A stretch of DNA of 50,525 bases from a virus: the IMG/VR virus record IMGVR_UViG_3300048588_000030, positions 1 to 50,525 of that record; one strand, given 5' to 3'. Both the position numbers and the translations under genes were made by a program. The notes under the pieces were generated by a model that was given only the letters and a program-made list of their open reading frames with translations, was not told the origin of the DNA and did no database searches. Shown here in pieces: positions 7,353 to 14,811 of this stretch. Position 1 is the first letter of the stretch. Every line of letters begins with the position of its first letter.

Positions 7353-7366
7353 GTCATACGTATAAC
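7353..7366. promoter_or_regulatory. Copy 5 of the GTYATACGTATRAC palindrome
   Basis: GTCATACGTATAAC lies about 15-30 bases downstream of the expected start of transcription from the nearest sigma-54-type promoter and 117 bases before the gene at 7236. A protein bound here could act as a roadblock to that promoter. Confidence 0.5.
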
Positions 7367-7391
7367 TTTAGACTTGGCATGCTTCGTGACT

Positions 7392-7409
7392 GTGCAAGTA
7401 CCGTGCCAG
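7392..7409 (-). promoter_or_regulatory. Sigma-54-type promoter 1
   Basis: On the minus strand CTGGCACG-GTAC-TTGCA matches the sigma-54 consensus YTGGCACG-RNNN-TTGCW at every position, with the required spacing between the -24 GG and -12 GC. The expected start of transcription is near 7382, reading toward the gene at 7236. Confidence 0.75.
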
Positions 7410-7439
7410 CGTAGATTCAGCCTAGACTGTCCCCGTCGC

Positions 7440-7457
7440 GTGCAAGGATCGTGCCAA
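7440..7457 (-). promoter_or_regulatory. Sigma-54-type promoter 2
   Basis: On the minus strand TTGGCACG-ATCC-TTGCA is a perfect match to the sigma-54 consensus. It lies 48 bp upstream of promoter 1, with an expected start near 7430. Confidence 0.75.
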
Positions 7458-7478
7458 CGTGCCAGCGTGTGCCGTTGC

Positions 7479-7496
7479 GTGCAAGATCCGTGCCAA
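7479..7496 (-). promoter_or_regulatory. Sigma-54-type promoter 3
   Basis: On the minus strand TTGGCACG-GATC-TTGCA is a perfect match to the sigma-54 consensus. It lies 39 bp upstream of promoter 2, with an expected start near 7469. Confidence 0.75.
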
Positions 7497-7548
7497 GTCG
7501 CCGGGTTATGGCCAGTACTGTATGGATGCACAGTGGTTGAGAGTGAAA

Positions 7549-7565
7549 TGCACCACTTTAGTGCG
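7549..7565. promoter_or_regulatory. Possible enhancer-binding (NtrC-type) site
   Basis: TGCACC-N5-AGTGCG matches the NtrC dyad TGCACC-N5-GGTGCA at 10 of 12 fixed positions. It lies about 87, 126 and 174 bp upstream of the three expected starts, within the usual range for enhancer-binding proteins. One half-site is imperfect, so this is tentative. Confidence 0.35.
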
Positions 7566-7884
7566 AGACCCCGTTTTGCCCCATTTTGGTGCGCCAACGC
7601 CGCATAGCGGCATTATGCGCATACCGCGGTGCAACATGCAGGGACCCCACCCACGGGTGGTGGTACGGAGGGGGGTCGCGCAAGTGAAATACACCCTCAA
7701 ATTATCTCCAAAAAATTATTACCTAGGATTGGGGGCTACGTACTCTGGGGTAGGGTATGTACCCTAAACCCTCACCAGACTGCGTATAATGCGTTTTAAG
7801 CAACTTTAACCCTAAACCAATGCCAAGGTAGCGGGTAGGGGGTATAAATACGTCCTAGACGATTATACGAGACGAGTGCCAATC

Positions 7885-7923
7885 CGGGGCGGTAGGTCCC
7901 TGTTGGGACCGTTCACTGCCCCG
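7885..7923 (+). promoter_or_regulatory. Two-stem hairpin in the late leader region
   Basis: Inner stem GGTCCC/GGGACC with a TGTT loop (7895-7910), enclosed by an outer stem CGGGGC/GCCCCG (7885-7890 with 7918-7923). No T-run follows, so it is not a typical terminator. It resembles the hairpin at 8324-8340, sharing CCCTGTTGG and a downstream TTCACTG. Confidence 0.4.
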
Positions 7924-8055
7924 TACCATGCCCTCGGCAGTAGATCTGAACTGCCTCGGGTATTATACGCGAGGGTACCGAGCGTGCACGCTAAATTTAA
8001 ATTTAACCAAATATCAGGTACTTAGTATTTTTGGTAAAAATAAATTATATTTTCT

Positions 8056-8081
8056 TGTCACAAACGACGTTTTCAAACGTT
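8056..8081 (+). promoter_or_regulatory. Phage-type promoter A (putative ECF sigma promoter) for late genes
   Basis: TGTCACA, 15 bases, CGTT, preceded by T and followed by TATATTATA. The same two boxes with identical spacing occur upstream of the ssDNA-binding protein gene and of the primase gene. It faces the terminase and structural genes, 275 bp from the first. The TGTCACA/CGT pattern resembles promoters of some ECF sigma factors, and the phage encodes such a factor at 46637-47161. Confidence 0.65.
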
Positions 8082-8101
8082 TATATTATATATACTACGT
8101 G

Positions 8102-8254
8102 TTTTTATTATATATATATATAATATATTATATAATATATATTATAATATATATATAAATAATATAATAATTATATAATATAATAAATATATAATATATT
8201 AATAATATATATATATATAATATTATATATAATATATTATAATAATATAATATA
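8102..8254. other. 153-bp pure A/T tract; candidate replication origin/unwinding element
   Basis: Not one G or C occurs between 8102 and 8254, in a genome of about 50% GC. The sequence is made of irregular TATA/AATA repeats. It lies 20 bp downstream of phage-type promoter A, the same order as the T7 primary origin (promoter, then A/T-rich tract). Confidence 0.5.
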
Positions 8255-8323
8255 CTAAAATAATATAATATACTAAACACCGTCCCGGGCCAGTTACCAC
8301 TGTCCCGGGTATATAATAACCAT

Positions 8324-8340
8324 AGCTCCCTGTTGGAGCT
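8324..8340 (+). promoter_or_regulatory. Hairpin before the first late gene
   Basis: Stem AGCTCC/GGAGCT with loop CTGTT, ending 15 bases before the start at 8356; the ribosome site CTGGAG follows directly. It may mark an RNase III-type processing site or tune translation. Confidence 0.4.
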
Positions 8341-8355
8341 TCACTGGAGCCTTGA

Positions 8356-9057
8356 ATGGGTGGGGAAGATATCCAAGACCAACTGCCGGGAAACCAAGAG
8401 TTCCCCGGAGAGGGCTTGGCCTCGGAGGAGGAGCGAGGGAGCGAATACACCACCGGGAAGGAGAACAAACCTCCCCGGAAACGTGGTTACGTTGCTGAAG
8501 CTATGCCGGACATCGCTAGGCGAGTCCGGGATGCCCGTGGTCGTTACCTGACATCCGCCCTGTTCCAAGAAACTAAACGCCCCGACTCACCGTACGAGCC
8601 CATCTACACCCTTGCCGAGTTCCCCAAGCACAATCGGATCTGTGCCCGGCAACTGTACATGGAAGCCAACGACCCCACAGAGTACGCCGCTGCCCTCTCG
8701 ATTCTCGGTTCTTGGGAACATTGGCAGCATCTCTGTGCGGCCCCTTGGTTTGCCCCGGTCGTGGAGCAGTGGAGGGCGGAGCTGAAACAGAAGCTCCTGT
8801 TCGAGGCGACGAAGAAAGTTATCGACCTTTGCGACTCTTACGAATCAAGTTCGTCCCTTGCTGCTGCCAAGAAGCTCATGGACACTTTGGCACCCAAACC
8901 TAAAAGTGCCCCCAGACGCAATAGGACGGCCTCTGACGAACAATCGCCTGAAACCCATATCAACCCCGTGGGTAGGCCCCATAAACCACCCGTGCTCAAC
9001 GAGGTAAGCCCCGAGGACACGGACGCCGATCTAGCGAGGATCTTGGAATTTGGCTAA
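8356..9057 (+). CDS. Probable terminase small subunit
   Basis: A 233-residue protein with ATG at 8356 and CTGGAG seven bases upstream, first in the rightward late operon. The N-terminal 60 residues are charged and likely disordered. Residues about 70-180 form a helical region (EFPKHNRICARQLYMEAND, then WEHWQHLCAAPWFAPVVEQWRAELKQKLL), and the C-terminus carries a basic GRPHKP element and an acidic end. This arrangement (DNA-binding helices, oligomerising middle, C-terminal tail) and its place before the large terminase fit a small terminase subunit, which recognises viral DNA and hands it to the motor. The assignment rests on position and general form, not on a clear motif. Confidence 0.6.
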   Translation: MGGEDIQDQLPGNQEFPGEGLASEEERGSEYTTGKENKPPRKRGYVAEAMPDIARRVRDARGRYLTSALFQETKRPDSPYEPIYTLAEFPKHNRICARQLYMEANDPTEYAAALSILGSWEHWQHLCAAPWFAPVVEQWRAELKQKLLFEATKKVIDLCDSYESSSSLAAAKKLMDTLAPKPKSAPRRNRTASDEQSPETHINPVGRPHKPPVLNEVSPEDTDADLARILEFG

Positions 9058-10600
9058 GCTAACTCTCACCGATGTAGCTCTTGGGGCTAGCGCAATAGCG
9101 GCGATTAACGCCAATAGTGCCGCCATTGAGGCGGCTAGTGATGGATGGGTGTCCAGAGACGGCACGTCCCCAAACCAAATGGAAGCCGATCTAGACATGA
9201 ACTCGCACCGGGTAGTTAATCTAGCTCCCGGAGTAAACCCTAACGACGCAGCTACGGTCAGCCAGATAGCTCCCGGCCCGGCTGGTCCTGCTGGTCCTGC
9301 CGGTCCCACGGGTCCTACTGGTCCTGCCGGCCCTACAGGTCCTGCGGGAGCTGGTGGAGCTGGCACACTGCCCGCTGGGGATTACGGGGACATTGTCGTT
9401 ACAGAGTCCCCAACAACGATCAACATCAAACCAGCGGTAGCTACTGTGGTTGGCCGCGCAGTCATGGGGGCAGTAAGCACTACTGCAGCTCGCACCGCCC
9501 TGGCACTCGGCTCTTCTGCGCTGTACAACGTTGAAGACTTCGACGCTAGTGGTACTGCTGTTGCTACTGTAGATGCACACGTCTCTGCCAGTGATCCGCA
9601 TCCCGTATACGTAACAAACGCGGACTTGAGCGCACATGGACTAGCCGCAAACCCTCATCCAGTATACGCAACAGATGCCGATCTTGCGGCCCACGCGGCA
9701 GCCGCAGATCCGCACGCTGGGTATGTGTTGGACGCTACCTTAGCGGCGCACACCTCAGCTGCGTCGCCGCACGCAGGTCATACTACTGATGCGGAGTTCT
9801 CAGCGCACGTTGCAGGAGTTGATGCCCATCCGGGATACGTCACAGATGCTGAGCTTGCTGCCCACGTGGCTGCTGCGGACCCGCACCCAGACTACGCTAC
9901 CGAGACTTACGTAAACGGAATCGTACTTGCCCCTTTATCTTCTATTCCTGATGGCCTAGTTACTGCCCCCGGACTGGCGTTTTTTGACGAGCCGAACAGT
10001 GGGTTCTATCGTGACACTAACTTTCAGGTCAAGTTAGCTCTCAATGGGGTGAGTAGTTATACATTTACTCAAGGTAAACTAATCGGCCCTTCGGCGTCTG
10101 TAGCTACGTCAGAGACAGGATACGTAAGTGGAGGTACTGTTGCAGCTCGTGATTACCCATCTGGCGGGGGTAAACTGTGCACGATATACAAAGCCTCACA
10201 ACTTATTTCAGCGACCACCGCTACCAAGATTACAACATGGGACAGCCTAGCTAATGCGAGTTCAGACAGTACGTACTTTGGTGCAGTAACTACCGCCAGA
10301 TCAACTGGAGATATTTTTGTTGGCCTCATTACAGGTCGATTTCAGCTAACGCTTACAGGTTACGTGGATGACACAGGCGGTGGGGCTCGTGTGTGGTTCG
10401 AGTTCTATAAAAATGATGCACCGTTAACGGCTCCAGTTAGGACGCTCGTTGATCTGGCCAGTGGGTATTCTGGGCAGGTTGCGCTTTCCACTGTGTGTAG
10501 CGGGACCGCAACTGATACATTCTCAGTGTACGCGTACCGAGAGACTAATAATAGGACTGTGCGGAATTTACACTTTACTGCTACTCTGCTAAGGTCATAA
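9050..10600 (+). CDS. Tail fibre with collagen-like stretch and 19-residue His repeats
   Basis: A 516-residue protein from a TTG start at 9050 overlapping the previous stop. Residues 1-75 form the virion-binding domain, ending in VNLAPGVNPNDAATVSQ, typical of T7-like fibre N-termini. A Gly-Pro-Ala/Thr collagen-like stretch follows at about 75-100. Residues 183-283 hold five copies of a 19-residue unit with the pattern PHxxY-x-TDAxLAAH (9596-9880) plus a partial sixth. Such DPHPxY repeats are common in trimeric phage fibres. Residues 340-516 form a C-terminal beta-rich domain that may bind the receptor. Its N-terminus is a paralogue of the next gene's. Confidence 0.85.
   Translation: MAKLTLTDVALGASAIAAINANSAAIEAASDGWVSRDGTSPNQMEADLDMNSHRVVNLAPGVNPNDAATVSQIAPGPAGPAGPAGPTGPTGPAGPTGPAGAGGAGTLPAGDYGDIVVTESPTTINIKPAVATVVGRAVMGAVSTTAARTALALGSSALYNVEDFDASGTAVATVDAHVSASDPHPVYVTNADLSAHGLAANPHPVYATDADLAAHAAAADPHAGYVLDATLAAHTSAASPHAGHTTDAEFSAHVAGVDAHPGYVTDAELAAHVAAADPHPDYATETYVNGIVLAPLSSIPDGLVTAPGLAFFDEPNSGFYRDTNFQVKLALNGVSSYTFTQGKLIGPSASVATSETGYVSGGTVAARDYPSGGGKLCTIYKASQLISATTATKITTWDSLANASSDSTYFGAVTTARSTGDIFVGLITGRFQLTLTGYVDDTGGGARVWFEFYKNDAPLTAPVRTLVDLASGYSGQVALSTVCSGTATDTFSVYAYRETNNRTVRNLHFTATLLRS
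9596..9880 (+). repeat. Five tandem 57-bp coding repeats in the tail fibre
   Basis: The encoded unit is exactly 19 residues and starts each time at PH (AH in the fifth): PHPVYVTNADLSAHGLAAN is the first. DNA identity is lower than protein similarity, so the repeats are old and kept by selection on the protein. A sixth unit begins at 9881 and breaks off after PHPDY. Confidence 0.8.
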
Positions 10601-10609
10601 GGGCGTATC

Positions 10610-11176
10610 ATGGCGAAACTGGTTCTCACAGATGTAACTAATATCCATACTGGCGCAAGCACGCTGAATGCAAACTTTGCGGCGATTGAAGCGGCGTTCG
10701 AGGATACTGTTAGCCGCTCAGGAGAAGCCCCAAACGAACTTAACACTAACCTTGACGCAAACTCATATCGTGTCTACAACCTAGCTCCCGGAATTGACGC
10801 CAATGACGCGGTTACGGTTGGGCAGCTCACTGGTGCGACCCCTATTGGGACGGCGGAGACGTTCACCAAGGTCCAACACTCTTCTGGTACGTACGCGTTC
10901 TCTGCTGGAGCAACCCTAATCTGGGTACACACCACAGGGGCTTCCGGAGCTACTGGAGCCACACTGTGCCCTGCACTTACAGATTCAGAGCTTATCATCG
11001 AACGTGCAGCAAACTACGCTGTTACAGTCACTCCAAGTGCTGGAGAGAGTATTGTAGGAGGCACTGCTGGGCAGGCTATAGTACTCCTTGGATATGGTAT
11101 TATACGACTCAAGTGCAGAACTCCGGGTACATGGACTATCATTTCTGATTCAGCCTTGTGGAACTTCGTCGCCTAG
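10610..11176 (+). CDS. Second, short tail fibre-like protein
   Basis: A 188-residue protein with ATG at 10610. Its first 75 residues are homologous to those of the preceding fibre: both begin MAKLxLTDV and share the NLAPG-x-x-NDA-x-TV stretch. The rest is a small beta-rich domain (FSAGATLIWVHTTGASGATG to the end). It is probably a short fibre or decoration protein that uses the same virion socket, or an evolutionary alternative tip. It ends one base before the terminase large subunit start region. Confidence 0.75.
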   Translation: MAKLVLTDVTNIHTGASTLNANFAAIEAAFEDTVSRSGEAPNELNTNLDANSYRVYNLAPGIDANDAVTVGQLTGATPIGTAETFTKVQHSSGTYAFSAGATLIWVHTTGASGATGATLCPALTDSELIIERAANYAVTVTPSAGESIVGGTAGQAIVLLGYGIIRLKCRTPGTWTIISDSALWNFVA

Positions 11177-11177
11177 C

Positions 11178-12716
11178 ATGTCCAAGCACGATGAGATAAA
11201 GCTCGCTGCAGAGGAGTCACTACTAGCCTTTATACGACTTATTGCTCCACATCGTGTTCTGAGTCCGTGCCACGTAGATCTTATTCGCTGGTGGACTCGG
11301 GATGATGCCAAGTCCCATCAGCTAACCCTGATGCCACGGGATCACCAGAAGAGTGCCTTGATAGCCTACCGTGTAGCGTGGACGATTACCAAGAAACCAG
11401 AATCAACCTTTCTGTATATCTCGTCTACTGCTAACCTTGCTGAGAAGCAACTTAAGTTCATCAAGGATATCCTCACTAGCAAGATCTACCGACGCTACTG
11501 GCCAGAAATGGTCAACATGGATGAGGGCCGTCGTGAGAAGTGGACTACTAGCGAAATTGCGGTCGATCACCCTATTCGCAAGCAAGAGGGAGTACGCGAT
11601 CCTACAATCTTTACTGGTGGTCTTACTACCTCCCTTACTGGGATGCATTGTTCTAACGCTGTTCTGGATGACGTAGTAGTTCAAGAGAACGCGTACACTA
11701 AAGAGGGCCGACAGAAGGTCAAGGAGCAGTATAGTCTTCTGGCCTCTATCGAGTCCGCCGATGCCTCTGAATGGACTGTGGGCACGCGCTACCACGCTGA
11801 TGACCTGTATGGCTCCCAGATCGATATGATGGCTGAGGAGTTCGACGAGGCAGGTAACATGGTCTCGCAGGAGCCCGTGTACGAGGTCTACCAGCGTGAG
11901 GTTGAGGATGTTGGCGATGGCACAGGTAACTACCTCTGGCCCCGCCAGCAGCGCTACGATGGCCGGTGGTTCGGATTCGACCAACGAGTTCTGTCTAGGA
12001 AGCGCGCACAGTACTTGGACCGTTCCCAGTTTCGTGCCCAGTACTACAACAACCCCAATGATCCGGATAACGAGGTCATCGGAAGCCACCTGTTCCAGAA
12101 GTACGATAGAAAGTTCTTGGAGAAGCGTGGCGGGACGTGGACTATCCGAGGAAAGACACTGGCTGTATTTGCAGCCATAGACTTTGCGTTCAGTCTAAAG
12201 GCTACCGCCGACTATACTGCTATCGCTGTTGTTGGTGTTAATAGTTCTGGTGAGATCTATGTCCTTGAGATCCTGCGATTCAGGAGCAACAGGATAACCG
12301 ACTACTTCGATTCGCTGATGGATCTACACATGAAGTGGGGGTTCCGTAAGCTGCGAGCTGAGGTGTCGGTAGCACAGGAAGTGATTGTCGAGGAGTTGCG
12401 TGCTCGCGTGCGAGAGGCGGGTTACGGGCTGTCTATTGACACCCACCGCCCAACCCGCAACGAAGGCGACAAGGCTGAGCGTATTCACGCTATCCTTGCT
12501 CCACGCTACGAGAGCCTGTCTATCTGGCACTACGATAGCGGCTCTATCTCAGATCTGGAGGATGAGTTGAAGCAAGAGCACCCAAGACACGACGACTTGA
12601 AGGACGCCCTTGCGAGTGCTGTTTCCATTTCAGTAGTTCCCAAAGAGCGCCAAGCAGCCAACGTTGTCAGTATCAACACTCATTCTAGGTTTGGTGGAGT
12701 AGCGTTCCGTGGTTAG
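11178..12716 (+). CDS. terL: Terminase large subunit
   Basis: This 512-residue ATPase/nuclease drives DNA packaging into the procapsid. An ATPase domain fills the first half: a Walker A-like PRDHQKSA at residues 53-60 and Walker B AVLDDVVV at 161-168. The C-terminal nuclease domain begins at AAIDFAFS (about 332-339, Asp335) and ends with DDLKDALA, the last acidic pair of the metal site. I start it at the ATG at 11178, directly after the previous stop; an upstream in-frame start would lie inside the fibre gene. It overlaps the portal gene by eight bases. The Walker A is degenerate, as in many T7-like terminases. Confidence 0.9.
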   Translation: MSKHDEIKLAAEESLLAFIRLIAPHRVLSPCHVDLIRWWTRDDAKSHQLTLMPRDHQKSALIAYRVAWTITKKPESTFLYISSTANLAEKQLKFIKDILTSKIYRRYWPEMVNMDEGRREKWTTSEIAVDHPIRKQEGVRDPTIFTGGLTTSLTGMHCSNAVLDDVVVQENAYTKEGRQKVKEQYSLLASIESADASEWTVGTRYHADDLYGSQIDMMAEEFDEAGNMVSQEPVYEVYQREVEDVGDGTGNYLWPRQQRYDGRWFGFDQRVLSRKRAQYLDRSQFRAQYYNNPNDPDNEVIGSHLFQKYDRKFLEKRGGTWTIRGKTLAVFAAIDFAFSLKATADYTAIAVVGVNSSGEIYVLEILRFRSNRITDYFDSLMDLHMKWGFRKLRAEVSVAQEVIVEELRARVREAGYGLSIDTHRPTRNEGDKAERIHAILAPRYESLSIWHYDSGSISDLEDELKQEHPRHDDLKDALASAVSISVVPKERQAANVVSINTHSRFGGVAFRG

Positions 12717-14520
12717 AGCCGTAGTAGACATCAAGCAACTGGCTAACGCTGACACACTGGCTAGTGCTGTGGCTAATCTGTGGCAGTCGTGGAAGAGTTC
12801 CCGCGTAGAGTGGGAGCGCAGCGCAGCTGAGGTGCGCGAGTACATATTCGCCACTGACACGACTAAGACTACCAATTCCATGCTGCCGTGGAAGAACTCA
12901 ACCACTACTCCCAAGCTGTGCCAAATTCGTGACAACCTACACGCGAATTATATGGCAGCACTGTTCCCCACTGAAGAGTTTTTCAACTGGATAGGTGATG
13001 ATGGTGAGGCTGTGACCAAGGAGAAGGTCACTGCGATTAAGGCGTACATGAAGACAAAGCTCAAGCAATCTGACTTCGAGACTGAAGTTAGTCGCCTTAT
13101 CTTTGACTTCATAGACTACGGCAATGCGTTCGCTGAGATCATCTTCGTTGACGAGGCCCACGAACTGCCTGATGGTACGTCTGTATCTATCTACAACGGG
13201 CCTAGGTTGCAGCGCATCTCTCCGTACGATATCATGTTCGACATCACCGCAAAGTCGTTCAAGGACGCCCCTAAGATTACCCGGGAATACCTGTCGGTGG
13301 GTCAGCTTGAGCTTGTAGCCGCAACGATGGCGGACTCTGAGTATGCATTTGCTGCACTGAATCGTGTGCGAGAGTTCCGGCACACGGTGGCCAAGCAAGG
13401 TGTGGATCAGATCAAGACAGAAAGCATTAGCTTTGACGGCTTTGGGAGCATTCAAGCGTATCTGGCTTCAGGTCTTGTTGAGATTCTGACCTTCGAGGGA
13501 GATCTATACGATCCGGAAACTGGTGAACTCCAGACCAACCGTAAGATTGTGGTCATGGACAAGATGTTCCTTCTCCAGAACACGCCACACACGAGCTGGT
13601 TGGGCAAATCCAACAAGATCCACGTTGGTTGGAGACTCCGTCCTGACAACCTGATGGCTATGGGCCCTCTCGACAATCTGGTAGGACTCCAGTATCGCAT
13701 CGATCACCTTGAGAACCTCAAGGCTGACGTGTTCGACCAGATCGCTACTCCAGTGGTATACCAAAAAGGATATGTCGAGGACTGGCAATGGGGCCCGGGT
13801 CAGCGCATCTTTGGTGACACTGAGTCTGATGTGCAAGTCCTTCGCCCAGACACCACGGCCCTGAACGCCGATCTCCAGATCGCCCAGTACATGAACCTAA
13901 TGGAAGAGCTGGCGGGTGCCCCCAAGCAAGCTATGGGTATTCGGACACCCGGGGAGAAGACAGCGTACGAAGTCTCGTCTCTTGAGAACGCCGCTGGTCG
14001 CATCTTCCAAAGCAAGACCCAGTACTTTGAAAAGGTGTTCCTTGAGGACGCCTTGAACCAGATGCTCGTTGCTGGTCGTCAGAACGTCCGTCCAAGCGAT
14101 GTTGTGCGAACTCAGGATAGTGAGTCAGGAGCTATAGTGTTCCTGAACCTGACTCCGGATGATCTGAAAGCTAGGGGCAAACTGGTCCCAGTAGGTGCTC
14201 GCCATTTCGCAAAGCAAGCACAGGTAGTGCAGAATCTCACCAACCTGTCCAATTCCGCTGTCTACCAAGACCCGTCTGTTAACGTGCACATCTCAGGGCT
14301 CCGCATGGCTGAGATCTTGGTGGAGTCTATTAATCTTGGCAGTGGTCCCGCATCACTAGTAATTCCTAACGTGCGACTCTATGAGAGCGCTGAGGCTCAG
14401 CGTGTTCAGAACGTCATTAGCACTCAAGTCGGACAAGAGGCCGGTATGGATTCTCAGGTGCTCGATGAGAGTATGAACGGTGAGGACGCCCCTCTTCCTG
14501 AAGCTGAGATGGGAGAATAA
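12709..14520 (+). CDS. Portal (head-tail connector) protein
   Basis: A 603-residue protein of the podovirus portal type, twelve copies of which form the DNA channel at one capsid vertex. It follows the large terminase and starts at a GTG overlapping it by eight bases. The central part (LDNLVGLQYRIDHLENLKADVFDQ, residues about 322-345, and the stretch up to EKTAYEVSSLENAAGR near 425) has the stem and wing features of these portals. The C-terminus is acidic (EDAPLPEAEMGE). Length matches T7-like or phiEco32-like portals. The next gene begins at the portal stop (TAATG). Confidence 0.88.
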   Translation: MVRAVVDIKQLANADTLASAVANLWQSWKSSRVEWERSAAEVREYIFATDTTKTTNSMLPWKNSTTTPKLCQIRDNLHANYMAALFPTEEFFNWIGDDGEAVTKEKVTAIKAYMKTKLKQSDFETEVSRLIFDFIDYGNAFAEIIFVDEAHELPDGTSVSIYNGPRLQRISPYDIMFDITAKSFKDAPKITREYLSVGQLELVAATMADSEYAFAALNRVREFRHTVAKQGVDQIKTESISFDGFGSIQAYLASGLVEILTFEGDLYDPETGELQTNRKIVVMDKMFLLQNTPHTSWLGKSNKIHVGWRLRPDNLMAMGPLDNLVGLQYRIDHLENLKADVFDQIATPVVYQKGYVEDWQWGPGQRIFGDTESDVQVLRPDTTALNADLQIAQYMNLMEELAGAPKQAMGIRTPGEKTAYEVSSLENAAGRIFQSKTQYFEKVFLEDALNQMLVAGRQNVRPSDVVRTQDSESGAIVFLNLTPDDLKARGKLVPVGARHFAKQAQVVQNLTNLSNSAVYQDPSVNVHISGLRMAEILVESINLGSGPASLVIPNVRLYESAEAQRVQNVISTQVGQEAGMDSQVLDESMNGEDAPLPEAEMGE

Positions 14521-14810
14521 TGAGTTTAGAAGATGAAGTTGGTCTTGTAGCCTCTGGCAAAGCTCTCGCCATGTGGGAGCGGGCTTACGATGGCAAGGAA
14601 TCAGAATCCTTCATCAGCCAAGTCAAGAGCCAGACTATCATATGGAGAGTGCTAGGCAAACTCCTCTCAGACCTGTATAGAGAGCGCCACGCCGCAGAAT
14701 TTGACTTCTCTGACCCCGCCTTTCAAGCTAAACTTATTTATAGCGAAGGTTATAAAAAAGCTTTGAAGGATGTATTCCGACTTATTCCAACCTTGACCCC
14801 GGAGAAATAA
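14520..14810 (+). CDS. Small protein between portal and scaffold
   Basis: A 96-residue, mainly helical protein, start fused to the portal stop. It is not a family I recognise. Its position, between portal and scaffold, is often occupied by small assembly factors in podoviruses. Confidence 0.6.
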   Translation: MSLEDEVGLVASGKALAMWERAYDGKESESFISQVKSQTIIWRVLGKLLSDLYRERHAAEFDFSDPAFQAKLIYSEGYKKALKDVFRLIPTLTPEK

Positions 14811-14811
14811 T

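Larger units (their letters stand above)
7237..8355. other. Main intergenic control region
   Basis: This is the only gene-free stretch over 300 bp. From left to right it holds a palindrome copy (7353), three leftward sigma-54-type promoters (7392-7496), a possible NtrC-type site (7549), GC-rich sequence with short dyads (7590-7680), a stem-loop (7885-7923), a rightward phage-type promoter (8056-8081), a 153-bp pure A/T tract (8102-8254) and a second hairpin (8324-8340) just before the first late gene. Open frames inside it lack ribosome sites and reflect base composition. Confidence 0.8.

Noticed and set aside
7392-7496. The three 17-bp repeats as replication iterons or a CRISPR-like array
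   Set aside because: Each copy fits the sigma-54 consensus at every fixed position with the variable bases only in the allowed N positions, which iterons would not require. Spacing and number do not suit a CRISPR.
7316-7597. 93-codon minus-strand frame over the sigma-54 promoters
   Set aside because: TTG start, no ribosome site, and the residues are dictated by the promoter repeats.
7928-8158. Open frame on the plus strand across the A/T-rich tract
   Set aside because: It has no ribosome site and ends in a Tyr/Ile run caused by the TATA-rich sequence. It reflects base composition.
9221-9637. Minus-strand frames opposite the collagen-like and repeat region
   Set aside because: They mirror the Gly-Pro and PH repeats and have no ribosome sites.
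9596-9880. The 57-bp repeats as a non-coding tandem array
   Set aside because: They are in frame within the fibre gene, and protein similarity exceeds DNA identity.
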